Positions 1 through 5,542 are shown, counted from the first letter of the stretch. The stretch: 6,362 bases of DNA from JAFDWI01 sp964449375 (GCA_964449375.1 CAYVAS010000107.1:1-6362), one strand, 5' to 3'. Numbers and translations are program-made. The notes: generated from the sequence alone by a model not told the origin.

Positions 1-373
1 CCATGTACTCCTGGGTGCCCGACAGGGCCCCGGAGATGTTCCGGTAGAAGCGGTTCTCCAGGATCCGTTCGGCCTGGGCGGCGTCCTCGGAGTAGGTCTC
101 CACCAGCGCGTCGAAGGTGCCCTTGGTGTCGAGCATCACCGCGGACAGCTCGCCGTCCCAGTCGCCCTCGATCCGGCTGGGCTCGTTGCCGATGCCTTCC
201 AGTCCCAACGCGTCGGCGAGGCGTTTGGCCGGGTCGATGGTCACCACCACCGCGCGGCGTCCCCGGCGGGCCGCGGCCATCGCCACCACCGCGGCGGTGG
301 TGGTCTTGCCCACCCCGCCGGACCCTGCGCAGATGATGACGCGCCGTTCGGTGACGAGCCGCTCCAGGCTCAC
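1..373 (-). CDS. ArsA/Get3-like ATPase, second of a pair (N-terminal 124 residues only)
   Basis: P-loop ATPase of the ArsA/Get3 (anion-transporting ATPase) family, cytosolic; its client is unknown. The window holds the first 124 codons and the gene continues past the left edge. Reading from GTG at 373, the P-loop GSGGVGKTT is at residues 17-25 and a switch-I-like TIDPAKRLADALG at 45-57, comparable to the DPAHxLSDxF segment of Get3. Residues 110-124 (YRNISGALSGTQEYM) resemble the Y-x-x-I/L-S...GTQEYMA stretch of actinobacterial homologues. The GTG overlaps the TGA of the upstream ATPase gene (GTGA, 370-373), and GGGGAG lies about 7 bases before it, so the two are translationally coupled. Oddity: the first lysine of the deviant Walker A motif (KGGxxGKT) is replaced by Ser18, while the partner keeps it. 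Family assignment is firm; function is inferred only from paralogues such as mycobacterial Rv3679/Rv3680. Confidence 0.88.
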   Translation of the reverse strand, partial: MSLERLVTERRVIICAGSGGVGKTTTAAVVAMAAARRGRRAVVVTIDPAKRLADALGLEGIGNEPSRIEGDWDGELSAVMLDTKGTFDALVETYSEDAAQAERILENRFYRNISGALSGTQEYM

Positions 374-1383
374 GCCGAGGCTCCCCGCGCCGCGTCGGCG
401 GCCCCGACCAGGCCCACCGCCTCCGGGTCGATCGCCCACAGGTCGGTGAGCATCGCCTCGGCCAGGGCGTCGAGCTGCTCGGCGCCGATGTCGCCGTCGA
501 AGCAGAAGGGCAGGTGGATCTGGGGCAGGGGAAGGGATTCGGCGAGCCGGGCGGTCTGGGTGCGTTGCAGCGCGCGGCGTTCGGTCCGGAACTTCGCCGC
601 GTCGATCAGGGCGCGCCGCTCCCCGCGGCGCAGCTTCACCCCGGCCTTGGTGGCCGCGTGGGTCGGGTCCACGTCCAGGCCCTCGACGTCGGGCAGTTCG
701 GCGTTGACCACCACCGGGGTCAGGTGCACGCCGATGCGGTCCTCCAGGGCGTAGGCGGTGTCGATCAGCTCGTTGACGGGGGTCTCCTCGCCGATGGTCA
801 CCAGCATCACCCGGCACCGGCGCGGGTCGGTGAGCATGGCCAGCACGTCTTCGGCCTGGGCGTTGATCGGCCCGACCTGCACCGCGTCGAGCAGCCCGCG
901 GGCGGACTGCAGGAACGTGATCGCGTGGCCGGCGGCGGGTGCGTCCACCACGATCACGTCGGCGGCGCGGTCCCGTTCGAGCTGTTTGACCTTGCCCAGT
1001 ACCAGGATGTCCTTGATGCCCGGCGTGGCGGTGGAGACCACGTCGAGCGCGCCGGTGGAGGCCAGCCGCTTGGAGATGCGGCGCAGCCCGTGGTCGTCGA
1101 GGTACTCGATCAGCGCGTCGTCGGGGGTGATCCGGCGGGCCCGGATCTCACCCGAACCGGCCGCCACGTCCCGTTCACGCAGCACCACCTCGTCGTAGGA
1201 GAGCACCTCGACGCCGAACTTGGCGGGCAGCCCCGAGGACCCTTCCAGGTCGATGACGAGCGCATCGAGCCCGCTGCGGGCGGCCGCGGTGGCCACGGTG
1301 GCGGCGACGGTGGTTTTGCCCACCCCGCCCTTCCCGGCAACGATGACCAGGCGTGCGGTGGTGAAATACTGGACCGGGTCCAC
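370..1383 (-). CDS. ArsA/Get3-like ATPase, first of a pair
   Basis: Complete P-loop ATPase of the ArsA/Get3 family, 337 residues from the chosen start, within the single-domain Get3-like range and half the size of two-domain E. coli ArsA. Visible motifs: deviant Walker A GKGGVGKTT at 17-25 with signature Lys18, IDLEGSSGLPAKFG at 44-57 in the switch-I position, VVDAPAAGH at 145-153 matching the Get3 switch-II DTAPTGH motif, and VVVN at 224-227, a likely adenine-contacting Asn. It has only two separated cysteines (190, 294), so neither the CxxC zinc site of eukaryotic Get3 nor the ArsA metalloid cysteine triad is evident. Start: GTG at 1383 is preferred because AAAGG (1389-1393) lies 5 bases upstream; GTG at 1389 is in frame but would overlap that ribosome-binding site. 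It is the promoter-proximal gene of the ATPase pair and is transcribed divergently from the nfeD-like gene. Arsenite transport is unlikely on present evidence; a protein-targeting or stress role is inference. Confidence 0.93.
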   Translation of the reverse strand: MDPVQYFTTARLVIVAGKGGVGKTTVAATVATAAARSGLDALVIDLEGSSGLPAKFGVEVLSYDEVVLRERDVAAGSGEIRARRITPDDALIEYLDDHGLRRISKRLASTGALDVVSTATPGIKDILVLGKVKQLERDRAADVIVVDAPAAGHAITFLQSARGLLDAVQVGPINAQAEDVLAMLTDPRRCRVMLVTIGEETPVNELIDTAYALEDRIGVHLTPVVVNAELPDVEGLDVDPTHAATKAGVKLRRGERRALIDAAKFRTERRALQRTQTARLAESLPLPQIHLPFCFDGDIGAEQLDALAEAMLTDLWAIDPEAVGLVGAADAARGASA

Positions 1384-1385
1384 GT

Positions 1386-1393
1386 TCACCTTT
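1386..1393 (-). promoter_or_regulatory. Ribosome-binding site that decides the first ATPase start
   Basis: Reading the minus strand, AAAGGTGA matches the anti-Shine-Dalgarno complement closely. Its AAAGG core is 5 bases before GTG at 1383 but abuts the in-frame GTG at 1389, so it favours the shorter product by two residues. Confidence 0.5.
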
Positions 1394-1414
1394 CTCTCGG
1401 CTCACACGACGAAC

Positions 1415-1434
1415 GTGACGCCTCCGAGCGTCAC
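1415..1434. repeat. Perfect 7-bp inverted repeat in the divergent promoter region
   Basis: GTGACGC (1415-1421) and GCGTCAC (1428-1434) are perfect reverse complements around a 6-base spacer. The repeat sits almost at the middle of the roughly 70-base gap between the first ATPase gene (minus) and the nfeD-like gene (plus). A dimeric repressor or activator site controlling both directions is the simplest reading; an RNA hairpin in a leader is the alternative. A second inverted repeat, CACGTTC (1381-1387) with GAACGTG (1411-1417), overlaps it, and TCACACG occurs twice as a direct repeat (1402-1408 and 1431-1437). I cannot name the regulator. Confidence 0.5.
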
Positions 1435-1440
1435 ACGTGG

Positions 1441-1448
1441 AAAAGGAA
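1441..1448 (+). promoter_or_regulatory. Ribosome-binding site that decides the nfeD-like start
   Basis: AAAAGGAA precedes TTG at 1456 with about 9 bases between AGG and the start codon. It supports TTG 1456 over the in-frame ATG at 1489, which would remove the two arginines at the front of the signal peptide. Confidence 0.45.
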
Positions 1449-1455
1449 TCTCCCA

Positions 1456-2688
1456 TTGCGCAGATTATCGACGATCCTGGGGGCCGCCATGCTGGTGGCT
1501 CTGGGGAGCCTGGGCCTTTTCACCTCGGGTGCCGTCGCGGGAGCCGCCCAGGACGAGGTCGACGACGGTGCGGTGGTGGTCCTCAAGATCAGCGGGCTGC
1601 TCGACCCGATCCTCGCCGATTTTCTGCAGTCCAGTGTCGAAGCCGCCGACCGCGACGGAACGCTGGCGGTCGTGCTGCGCCTGGACAGCTCCGAGACCGT
1701 CATCGACGACGCCCGGCTGATCGAGCTCGCCGAGACCATCACCTCGGCGCGGGTGCCGATCCTGGCCTGGGTGGGCCCCTCGGGCGCGCGGGCCGAATCC
1801 GGGGCGGCGCAGCTTCTCGCCACGGTCGACTCGGTGGGGATCGCGCCCGGGTCGGTGATCGGCAACATGGGCGCGCCGGTCCTGCCCGACGAGCTCTGGT
1901 CCGACGTCTACCGGGAGAACCGGGTCGCGCTGGCCGACGAGGTGATGGGACCCTCCGAGGCCCACGCCACCGGGCTGGCCGTCGCGCCCGAGGACGCCCT
2001 GGTCCTGCGCAACGTGCTGTTGCAGGTCGAAGGGTTCGACGTGGGAGAGGACGACGCGGACGCCGCCACCCCGGTGCGATTCTCGGAGCTGTCGACCACC
2101 CGCACCGCGCTGCACACCTTCGCCAGCCCCGCCATCGCGGTGATCTTCCTGGCAATCGGATTGTCGTTGCTGTTGTTCGAGTTCTACACCGCCGGAATCG
2201 GCGTGGCGGGCACGGTGGGCGCGGCCTGTCTGATCTTCGCCTGCTACGGCCTGGTGGTGCTGCCCGTGCGGTGGTGGGCGGTGGCCCTGGTGGTCGCGTC
2301 GATGGTGGCCTTCGCCGTGGACGTGCAGGTGGGGGTGCCCCGGGCGTGGACCGTCATCGGGTCGGTGCTGACCGCGGCCGGGTTCGTGCTGCTCTTCGAC
2401 GGCGTGTCGATCCCCTGGCCCGCCACGATCGGTTCGATCCTGGGGGTCGTCGTGTTCATGGTCTTCGGCATGCCCGCGATGACCCGCTCACGGTTCTCCA
2501 CCCCCATGATCGACCGTCGCTGGTTGGTCGGCCGATCGGGCACCGTGGTCGAGGCGTTGCGTCCCGACGGGGTGATCCGTGTGGACGACGCGCTCTGGGC
2601 CGGCCGGGGCGAAGGCGACCTCGCCGTGGGTGAACCGGTGCGGGTCCGCGACGTCGACGGCGTCGTCTGCGTGGTCGAACCGGCGTGA
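1456..2688 (+). CDS. NfeD-like exported membrane protein with degenerate ClpP-like protease domain
   Basis: 410-residue protein with the long-form NfeD architecture. From TTG 1456 it starts with two arginines and a hydrophobic core (about 7-22) ending in a small-residue signal peptidase site near 28-31. A ClpP/SppA-like domain follows (about 38-195); GPSGARAES at 107-115 and VGIAPGSVIGN at 127-137 match the NfeD active-site and MAPGTxIG motifs. Next come about five membrane segments (about 225-244, 250-269, 273-290, 298-315, 325-342) and a C-terminal NfeD OB-fold domain (about 356-409). Long-form NfeD proteins such as archaeal PH1510 are Ser-Lys membrane proteases linked to stomatin-like partners. 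Ser115 sits at the nucleophile position, but the only lysine in the product is Lys44 near the N-terminus, so the usual dyad is not available. No stomatin/SPFH gene is visible here. The alternative start is ATG 1489. A role in membrane quality control is inference. Confidence 0.88.
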   Translation: MRRLSTILGAAMLVALGSLGLFTSGAVAGAAQDEVDDGAVVVLKISGLLDPILADFLQSSVEAADRDGTLAVVLRLDSSETVIDDARLIELAETITSARVPILAWVGPSGARAESGAAQLLATVDSVGIAPGSVIGNMGAPVLPDELWSDVYRENRVALADEVMGPSEAHATGLAVAPEDALVLRNVLLQVEGFDVGEDDADAATPVRFSELSTTRTALHTFASPAIAVIFLAIGLSLLLFEFYTAGIGVAGTVGAACLIFACYGLVVLPVRWWAVALVVASMVAFAVDVQVGVPRAWTVIGSVLTAAGFVLLFDGVSIPWPATIGSILGVVVFMVFGMPAMTRSRFSTPMIDRRWLVGRSGTVVEALRPDGVIRVDDALWAGRGEGDLAVGEPVRVRDVDGVVCVVEPA

Positions 2689-2729
2689 ACGGAGTCCCCT
2701 GAAACGGGGCGGGAAGCGGTAGAAACCCC

Positions 2730-2758
2730 TTGTGGAGCCTTCCGCGCGTCGGTAGGGT
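2730..2758 (+). promoter_or_regulatory. Candidate housekeeping promoter of whiB
   Basis: TTGTGG (2730-2735) and TAGGGT (2753-2758) are separated by 17 bases, a normal sigma-70/SigA layout with an actinobacterial TAnnnT -10. Transcription would begin near 2765, leaving a roughly 20-base leader that contains the ribosome-binding site of whiB. The -35 match is only partial. Confidence 0.42.
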
Positions 2759-2769
2759 TCCGGTTGACG

Positions 2770-2777
2770 AAAGGGGG
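2770..2777 (+). promoter_or_regulatory. Ribosome-binding site that decides the whiB start
   Basis: AAAGGGGG lies 7 bases before GTG at 2785. An in-frame TTG at 2764 lies upstream of this site and has no comparable signal, so the shorter product is preferred. Confidence 0.6.
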
Positions 2778-2784
2778 TCCGCCG

Positions 2785-3066
2785 GTGAGCGCTCAACGTC
2801 TCGAACAGGCCTGGCAGACCCGCGCGGCGTGCCGCGGCCCGCAGGCCGTGGTGTTCTACCCGCCTTCGACCTTCGAACGCAAAGAAGAGCGCCGGCGTCG
2901 GGAGGCCCGGGCCAAGGACATCTGCCGTACCTGTCCGGTGCGCCAGCCCTGCCTGGACTACGCGTTGAGCATCCGTGAACCCCACGGGATCTGGGGCGGC
3001 CTGAACGAGGCCGAACGCCGGGCCCTCCTCGAGGAACGCTCCGAAGTCGACGCCTCGACCGGTTGA
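2785..3066 (+). CDS. WhiB-family iron-sulfur transcriptional regulator
   Basis: 93-residue WhiB-type (Wbl) protein. Four cysteines at 16, 47, 50 and 56 form the C-xn-C-xx-C-x5-C set that ligates a [4Fe-4S] cluster, and GIWGG at 68-72 is the family turn that contacts the sigma-factor region-4 partner. Wbl proteins act in the cytosol as redox- or NO-responsive regulators, usually bound to the housekeeping sigma factor. Between the first two cysteines is a charged stretch (31-44, ERKEERRRREARAK). After GIWGG the tail is short and mixed to acidic, ending ERSEVDASTG, without the usual basic or AT-hook-like DNA-binding end. Start GTG 2785 follows a strong ribosome-binding site and a candidate promoter at 2730-2758. 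The neighbouring ATPase pair recalls the mycobacterial Rv3679-Rv3680-whiB4 locus, but the sequence does not look specifically like WhiB4, so no subclass symbol is given. Confidence 0.93.
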   Translation: MSAQRLEQAWQTRAACRGPQAVVFYPPSTFERKEERRRREARAKDICRTCPVRQPCLDYALSIREPHGIWGGLNEAERRALLEERSEVDASTG

Positions 3067-3106
3067 GTCACCCCCGGCGCGGTCCGGGCCAGTGGGCAGA
3101 ACCAGC

Positions 3107-3115
3107 CGATACGCT
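3107..3115 (+). promoter_or_regulatory. Candidate -10 element of the fxsA-nudix-MBL unit
   Basis: CGATACGCT contains the -10-like hexamer TACGCT (3110-3115). Its end is 7 bases before ATG 3123, so initiation at the expected distance would give a leaderless or near-leaderless message. No convincing -35 is seen at 16-18 bases upstream. It matches the 9-mers upstream of whiB and the aldehyde dehydrogenase. Confidence 0.33.
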
Positions 3116-3122
3116 GAGGTCC

Positions 3123-3626
3123 ATGAAGTACTTCTTCTTCGTGGTCGTGCCGATCGTGGAGATCTTCGCGGCCTGGGTGGTGGCCCAGCTCGTGGGTTGG
3201 GGCTGGACACTGGTCGCGCTGGTCGTCCTGTCGTTGGTGGGCGCCTGGCAGCTCAAGGTCCAGGGGCTCGCCGCGTGGCGGTCCGCGGCCGACGAGTTGC
3301 GGGCCGGTGCCGACCCGGCTCCCACGGTCCTGGACGGCGCGCTCCGGGTCGTGGGCGCGGTGCTGCTGACCGCTCCCGGGTTCGTCTCGGCGCTCATCGG
3401 CGCGGCGTTGCTGCTGCGGCCCGCCCGGCGTCTCACCGGCCGGCGGATGGGCACCTGGGTGGTCGCCCGGTTCCACATGCCCTTCGTGGTGGTCACCAGC
3501 GACGCCTCCGCCGGGTGGCGGTTCCGGTCGTCGCGGGCTCCGGACTACATCGACGTGGACGGCTGGGACGCGCCGGCCGACGGTCCCGGGGGACGTCGCG
3601 CCCGGGGAGGCCAGCTCGAGCCTTGA
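3123..3626 (+). CDS. fxsA: FxsA-like membrane protein
   Basis: 167-residue FxsA family protein. E. coli FxsA, an inner-membrane protein, relieves F-plasmid exclusion of phage T7 when overproduced; its cellular job is not established. Family signs: the start MKYFFFVVVPIVEIF with a Pro-Ile-x-Glu motif in the first membrane segment (4-22), a second segment (28-44) ending in GAWQLKVQG, DG at 71-72, then AVLLTAPGFVSALIGAALLL (79-98) holding the conserved LL-x-x-PGF-x-(S/T) element before the basic RPARR. The C-terminal part (about 100-167) is hydrophilic and probably cytoplasmic. ATG 3123 is chosen because the membrane segment begins there; an in-frame ATG-less extension upstream to 3063 carries no family sequence. 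GAGG at 3116-3119 is very close to the start, so leaderless translation is possible. The stop overlaps the next gene's TTG (TTGA, 3623-3626), linking it to the Nudix and MBL genes. Confidence 0.85.
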   Translation: MKYFFFVVVPIVEIFAAWVVAQLVGWGWTLVALVVLSLVGAWQLKVQGLAAWRSAADELRAGADPAPTVLDGALRVVGAVLLTAPGFVSALIGAALLLRPARRLTGRRMGTWVVARFHMPFVVVTSDASAGWRFRSSRAPDYIDVDGWDAPADGPGGRRARGGQLEP

Positions 3627-4573
3627 GTGTCGACATCGACCCTGCCCGCGTGGTCCCGGTGCGCCCGGCGGCCACGGTGATGGTGATCCGGGACCGGCCC
3701 CGCGGTGGCGTGGAGGTGTGCATGCTCCAACGCAACCTCGCCTCGGACTTCGTGGGCGGTGCCTACGTGTTCCCCGGCGGCGGGGTGGATCCCGCCGACG
3801 GCGAACCCGACGTCGGTGAGTTGTGTGTGGGTCTGAGCGACCAGGACGCCTCGGCACGGCTCGGCCTTCCCCGCAACGGCCTGGCGTTCTGGGTCGCCGC
3901 GGTCCGTGAGACCCTGGAAGAGGCGGGATTGCTGATGGCGACCCGCTCCGACGGCAGCCCGCTCGACTTCACCGACCCGGCCGTGGTGCGGCGCTTCGCG
4001 CAGCACCGGATCTCGGTGGACCGGGGCGAGCGGCGTCTGGTGGAGATCTGTGTCGACGAGGACCTGCGGCTGCCCCTGAGCGACATGCACTACGTGTCAC
4101 GCTGGGTGACCCCCGCGGGTTCGCCGCGCCGGTACGACACCCGGTTCTTCCTGGCGCCCGCCCCCCCGGGCCAACAGGCGGTCCAGGACGACCGCGAGGT
4201 GATCTCGGCCCGCTGGCTGCGACCCGGCCAGGCGCTCACCGAGCACGCATCCGGGTCGTTCCCGATGCTGCCGCCGACGGTGGCCAACCTGCAGTTCCTG
4301 GCCGAGTTCGGGACCGTGGCCGACGCCCTGGCCGAGGCCGCCGATCAGCACGAGGTGCCCTCGATGGTGCCGCGGGTCATCGTGGACGACGCCGGACTGC
4401 GGATCGTGTTTCCCGGCGATCCCGACTACGAACGGGCCTATGCCGGCGACGACTCGCTGGAGTCCTGGCCCGGCCTGGAGGACCGCACCGGCACCGAATG
4501 GGCCGAGGGCACCCCGGTCGGTCAGATCCGGATCGGCATGCCCGACACCGCCGATCGGGACGGTCGGTCGTGA
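3623..4573 (+). CDS. Nudix hydrolase with interrupted Nudix box (NUDT19-like)
   Basis: 316-residue Nudix-superfamily pyrophosphohydrolase, probably cytosolic, expected to cleave a nucleoside diphosphate linked to another group with Mg2+ or Mn2+. The Nudix box is split: GGGVDPAD at 52-59, then an insert of about 27 residues, then AAVRETLEEAGLL at 92-104 holding the metal-binding Glu96, Glu99 and Glu100. Large inserts inside the box, plus a WVTPAGSPRRYDTRFF segment in the middle of the protein, are typical of the NUDT19/RP2 group, whose studied mammalian members hydrolyse CoA and acyl-CoA. Substrate here is therefore inference. Start TTG 3623 overlaps the FxsA TGA; GGGGAGG lies 12 bases upstream, longer than ideal, and GTG 3650 is an in-frame alternative that still keeps the whole domain. 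The stop overlaps the next gene's GTG (GTGA, 4570-4573). The C-terminal part after about 230 has no motif I recognise. Confidence 0.88.
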   Translation: MSVDIDPARVVPVRPAATVMVIRDRPRGGVEVCMLQRNLASDFVGGAYVFPGGGVDPADGEPDVGELCVGLSDQDASARLGLPRNGLAFWVAAVRETLEEAGLLMATRSDGSPLDFTDPAVVRRFAQHRISVDRGERRLVEICVDEDLRLPLSDMHYVSRWVTPAGSPRRYDTRFFLAPAPPGQQAVQDDREVISARWLRPGQALTEHASGSFPMLPPTVANLQFLAEFGTVADALAEAADQHEVPSMVPRVIVDDAGLRIVFPGDPDYERAYAGDDSLESWPGLEDRTGTEWAEGTPVGQIRIGMPDTADRDGRS

Positions 4574-5463
4574 CCTCGGCGCCGCGGTCGGTCGCCGACG
4601 TGCCCATCGGCGACGACGCTCCGCTGACCGTCGGCGAGGCGGTGTGGATCTCGCCGTTGGTGAGGCGCCTGCTGGCACCCAACCCGTCGGTCATGACCGG
4701 CCCGGGCACCAACACCTACCTGGTGGGAATCGACGAGGTGACCGTGATCGACCCGGGCCCCGACGACCCGGCCCACACCGACGCGATCGTCGCCGCCGGC
4801 ACCGAGGGCGGCGGCCGCATCGCCCGCATCGTGTGCACCCACACCCACATCGACCACTGGCCGGGCACTCGGACGGTGGCCGAGGCGACCGGCGCGCAGG
4901 TGCTGGCCTTCGATTCCCGCGACGGCCTCGAGGTGGACCGCGCCCTGGGCGACGGCGACCAGGTGGTCGCCCCGGACCACACCCTGACGATGCTGCACAC
5001 CCCCGGGCACGCTTCGAACCACCTGTGTGTGCTGCTCACCGACGAGAACCTGTTGTTCACCGGTGACCACATCATGCAGGGGGTCACCGTGGTGATCGCC
5101 CCGCCCGACGGTGACATGGGCGCGTACCTGGCCTCCATGGCCCGCCTCGCGGCGCTGGACCCGCCCTTGGCGCGGCTCGCGCCCGCCCACGGCCACGTGC
5201 TCGAGGATCCCGCGGCGGTCATCGCCGCGTACGTCGCCCACCGCACCGACCGCGAGACCACGGTCGCCGCCGCGCTGGCCGACCAGACCGGGCCGGTGAC
5301 CGTGGACGATCTCGTGCCCGTGGTGTACGCCGACGTCGACGCGGCGCTGTACCCGGTGGCTCGTCTTTCGCTGTGGGCGCATCTGCGCAAGCTGGCCGAC
5401 GAGGGGCGCGCCCGGGTCGACGACCGCGACGCCATCGACCAGGGCCGCTGGCAACGCGTCTGA
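4570..5463 (+). CDS. Metallo-beta-lactamase-fold hydrolase, LACTB2-like
   Basis: 297-residue MBL-fold metallohydrolase, predicted cytosolic because no signal peptide is present. Metal ligands are complete: THTHIDH at 90-96 (His91, His93, Asp95, His96), His147 in HTPGHASNH, Asp166 in FTGDH and His207 in PAHGH, so a binuclear zinc centre is expected. TGPGTNTYLVG at 43-53 is the N-terminal strand typical of the LACTB2 group. From about 220 the sequence HRTDRETTVAAAL followed by VDDLV...VY...LS-x-WAHLRKL-x-DEGR fits the small winged-helix domain that ends LACTB2-like proteins. Human LACTB2 is a single-strand endoribonuclease; mycobacterial Rv3677c is a related MBL protein near the ATPase/whiB locus. 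Glyoxalase II or another hydrolase activity is also possible. GTG 4570 overlaps the Nudix TGA, so the two are translationally coupled. Confidence 0.9.
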   Translation: MTSAPRSVADVPIGDDAPLTVGEAVWISPLVRRLLAPNPSVMTGPGTNTYLVGIDEVTVIDPGPDDPAHTDAIVAAGTEGGGRIARIVCTHTHIDHWPGTRTVAEATGAQVLAFDSRDGLEVDRALGDGDQVVAPDHTLTMLHTPGHASNHLCVLLTDENLLFTGDHIMQGVTVVIAPPDGDMGAYLASMARLAALDPPLARLAPAHGHVLEDPAAVIAAYVAHRTDRETTVAAALADQTGPVTVDDLVPVVYADVDAALYPVARLSLWAHLRKLADEGRARVDDRDAIDQGRWQRV

Positions 5464-5492
5464 GACGTCGACCTGCACGGTCTCCGGACGAC

Positions 5493-5501
5493 CGATAGGC
5501 T
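5493..5501 (+). promoter_or_regulatory. Candidate -10 element of the aldehyde dehydrogenase gene
   Basis: CGATAGGCT contains the TAnnnT hexamer TAGGCT (5496-5501). CTGCAC at 5473-5478 lies 17 bases upstream as a weak -35. Initiation near 5508 would give a roughly 35-base leader that contains AAGGGGAAA (5525-5533). The 9-mer matches those upstream of whiB and fxsA. Confidence 0.38.
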
Positions 5502-5542
5502 GCGACCAGATCCAGTACGACCACAAGGGGAAACGAGCAGCC

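Noticed and set aside
283..303. Near-perfect palindrome with 10-base arms (CCACCACCGC and GCGGTGGTGG) around one base
   Set aside because: It lies inside the second ATPase gene just after the P-loop and is produced by ACC/GCC/GCG/GTG codons for Thr-Thr-Ala-Ala-Val-Val; probably codon-driven.
1415..1434. Possible CRP/FNR-type site from GTGA...TCAC half-sites
   Set aside because: The half-sites GTGA and TCAC are 12 bases apart, not the 6 expected for a TGTGA-N6-TCACA site.
514..1455. The frame of the nfeD-like gene stays open upstream to 514, giving a 724-codon frame
   Set aside because: This part lies antisense to the well-supported first ATPase gene, has the biased composition expected of a shadow frame in GC-rich DNA, and the signal peptide begins only at 1456.
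2696..2709. CCCC...GGGG hairpin after the nfeD-like gene as a terminator
   Set aside because: Only a 4-bp stem and no T-run follows; not supportable as an intrinsic terminator.
3073..3088. CCCGG-CGCGGT-CCGGG hairpin after whiB as a terminator
   Set aside because: The 5-bp GC stem is in a plausible place but has no T-run, and such stems are frequent by chance at this GC content.
3092..3622. Upstream extension of the Nudix frame through the fxsA region
   Set aside because: The extension is Arg/Gly/Ala-rich and overlaps the whole FxsA gene, which has clear family motifs; the Nudix start is placed at 3623.
5462..5484. GAGAC...GTCTC inverted repeat after the MBL gene
   Set aside because: The stem is 5 bp with a 13-base loop and no T-run; too weak to call a terminator.
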